Notes under the pieces: generated by a model
Seen by the model: the letters and a program-made list of their open reading frames with translations, nothing else
Databases searched by the model: none
What the model was told of the DNA's origin: nothing
Position numbers and translations under genes: made by a program
Shown: piece by piece, positions 15,013-15,539 of the stretch
Layout of the letters: every line of letters starts with the position of its first letter
How positions within the stretch are numbered: the stretch's first letter is position 1
NCBI GenBank assembly: GCA_964548565.1
Contig: CAZJTF010000148.1
Coordinates: 1-15,539 of the forward strand
Reading direction: 5' to 3'
Length of the DNA stretch: 15,539 bases
Origin: CAYLLT01 sp964548565
Lineage (GTDB): Bacteria > Planctomycetota > Phycisphaerae > UBA1845 > PWPN01

Positions 15013-15041
15013 TTGACACTCCGTGCGGACAAGAGAAGGAT
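15013..15041 (+). promoter_or_regulatory. Putative promoter with perfect -35 TTGACA
   Basis: TTGACA (15013-15018) is an exact -35 match and is followed after 17 bases by AAGGAT (15036-15041), only 3/6 to the -10 consensus. It would give a leader of about 100 bases before ATG 15153, containing the hairpin at 15054-15070. Confidence 0.35.
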
Positions 15042-15053
15042 TGTGCAAGCACT

Positions 15054-15070
15054 TCGGGAACGAGTCCCGA
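15054..15070 (+). other. Leader hairpin upstream of the last gene
   Basis: TCGGGA (15054-15059), loop ACGAG and TCCCGA (15065-15070) form a perfect 6-bp stem in the 197-bp gap. A second small inverted repeat, GAGAG/CTCTC, lies at about 15106-15120. It may be an untranslated-leader structure; I cannot match it to a known riboswitch or RNA family. Confidence 0.25.
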
Positions 15071-15152
15071 CGCATGTCTGAAAGTTCCATCCGCTGATGG
15101 TCAGGGGAGAGGGTTTCTCTCAGAGGGGTATGCGCTGTCGTACGGAGGCGTT

Positions 15153-15539
15153 ATGGGGGACATTGCGCTGAAATGGGGATCGGTTGTTGCCGCGCTGACG
15201 CTGCCGGCGGGGGGGCTGGCAGGACAGTCCATCACGATTCTCAATGACTGGGCACGCGCCCGCGTTCAGATCCAGCCTGCGGGGGAGCATTCGGGGGCCG
15301 GCGCCCGTTCCTGGTTCGACGTCTACAGCGGCCCGGCCGATTTCGAACTCTCACTCACCCGCGAAGGCTTTGCGCGGCACGCGGATCCGACCAGCTGGTT
15401 CGCCGCCACTGCCATCGCCGGGTGCCGCCCGGGAATGGGCACGTTTCCCGAAGGATACCACGGGCTGTTCAGTTTGCGGACGGTGGTCGAGGACACCGGG
15501 GCCGTCAGCGCCGCCTCCCTGAGCACCACCTGGATGTTC
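15153..15539 (+). CDS. N-terminal part of an exported protein of unknown function (3'-partial)
   Basis: ATG 15153 follows GGAGG (15144-15148) by four bases, the same spacing as at the 643-aa propeller gene. The frame stays open through the window end (129 codons). Residues 1-24 look like a Sec signal (ALKWGSVVAALTLPAGGLAG before QSI). The mature start (ITILNDWARARVQIQ, RSWFDVYSGPADFELSLTREGF) alternates strand-forming residues and resembles a beta-sandwich domain of a secreted or surface protein. No family was recognised. A PEP-CTERM-type sorting tail would lie outside the window, so that idea cannot be tested here. It has its own candidate promoter and leader and need not belong to the preceding operon. 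Confidence 0.75.
   Translation, partial: MGDIALKWGSVVAALTLPAGGLAGQSITILNDWARARVQIQPAGEHSGAGARSWFDVYSGPADFELSLTREGFARHADPTSWFAATAIAGCRPGMGTFPEGYHGLFSLRTVVEDTGAVSAASLSTTWMF

Noticed and set aside
1..15539. CRISPR, toxin-antitoxin, mobile element or defence system
   Set aside because: No direct-repeat arrays, transposase or integrase motifs, terminal repeats or defence domains were seen; the genes are envelope and hydrolase functions.

Overview
This GC-rich window looks like part of a planctomycete chromosome, probably near the Phycisphaerae. I infer this from the high GC3, large secreted beta-propellers, a HEAT-repeat lipoprotein, a Thr/Gln/Pro-rich tail on a secreted protein, and a C-terminal protein signature I associate with planctomycete secreted hydrolases. 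No 16S or other taxonomic marker is present. I see no rRNA, tRNA, CRISPR array, insertion sequence, phage gene or defence system.

Layout. (1) 2-5081 (+): a 5'-truncated giant enzyme with a predicted alpha/alpha-toroid domain and a C-terminal alpha/beta-hydrolase (esterase) domain, then a 643-aa secreted beta-propeller. (2) 5118-5366 (+): a decayed gene remnant. (3) 5395-8731 (+): a beta-propeller-like lipoprotein, a HEAT-repeat lipoprotein 2 bp behind it, and a secreted NlpC/P60-like cysteine hydrolase. (4) 8840-12099 (-): an M2/M3-like zinc metallopeptidase followed by a Tat-exported L-fucose-isomerase-like protein. These two converge on block 3 around an inverted repeat at 8731-8799. (5) 12356-14955 (+): a purple-acid-phosphatase-like metallophosphoesterase and, 5 bp behind it, a secreted propeller-like protein of unknown function. 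These diverge from block 4 across a 256-bp intergenic region with mirrored TACAAT boxes. (6) 15153 to the window end (+): the start of another exported protein, with its own leader.

The nine genes whose start is in the window all encode a predicted Sec, lipoprotein or Tat export signal. The natural reading is an island of envelope and periplasmic functions: polysaccharide or ester breakdown, peptide and phosphate-ester hydrolysis, cell-wall hydrolysis and propeller scaffolds. It does not look like one assembled pathway. The clearest unusual points are the fusion enzyme, the export-tagged sugar-isomerase-like protein, the internally deleted gene remnant, the two-lipoprotein pair, and two repeated promoter-like words. 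No function here was checked by a database search; family names come from motifs read in the translations.
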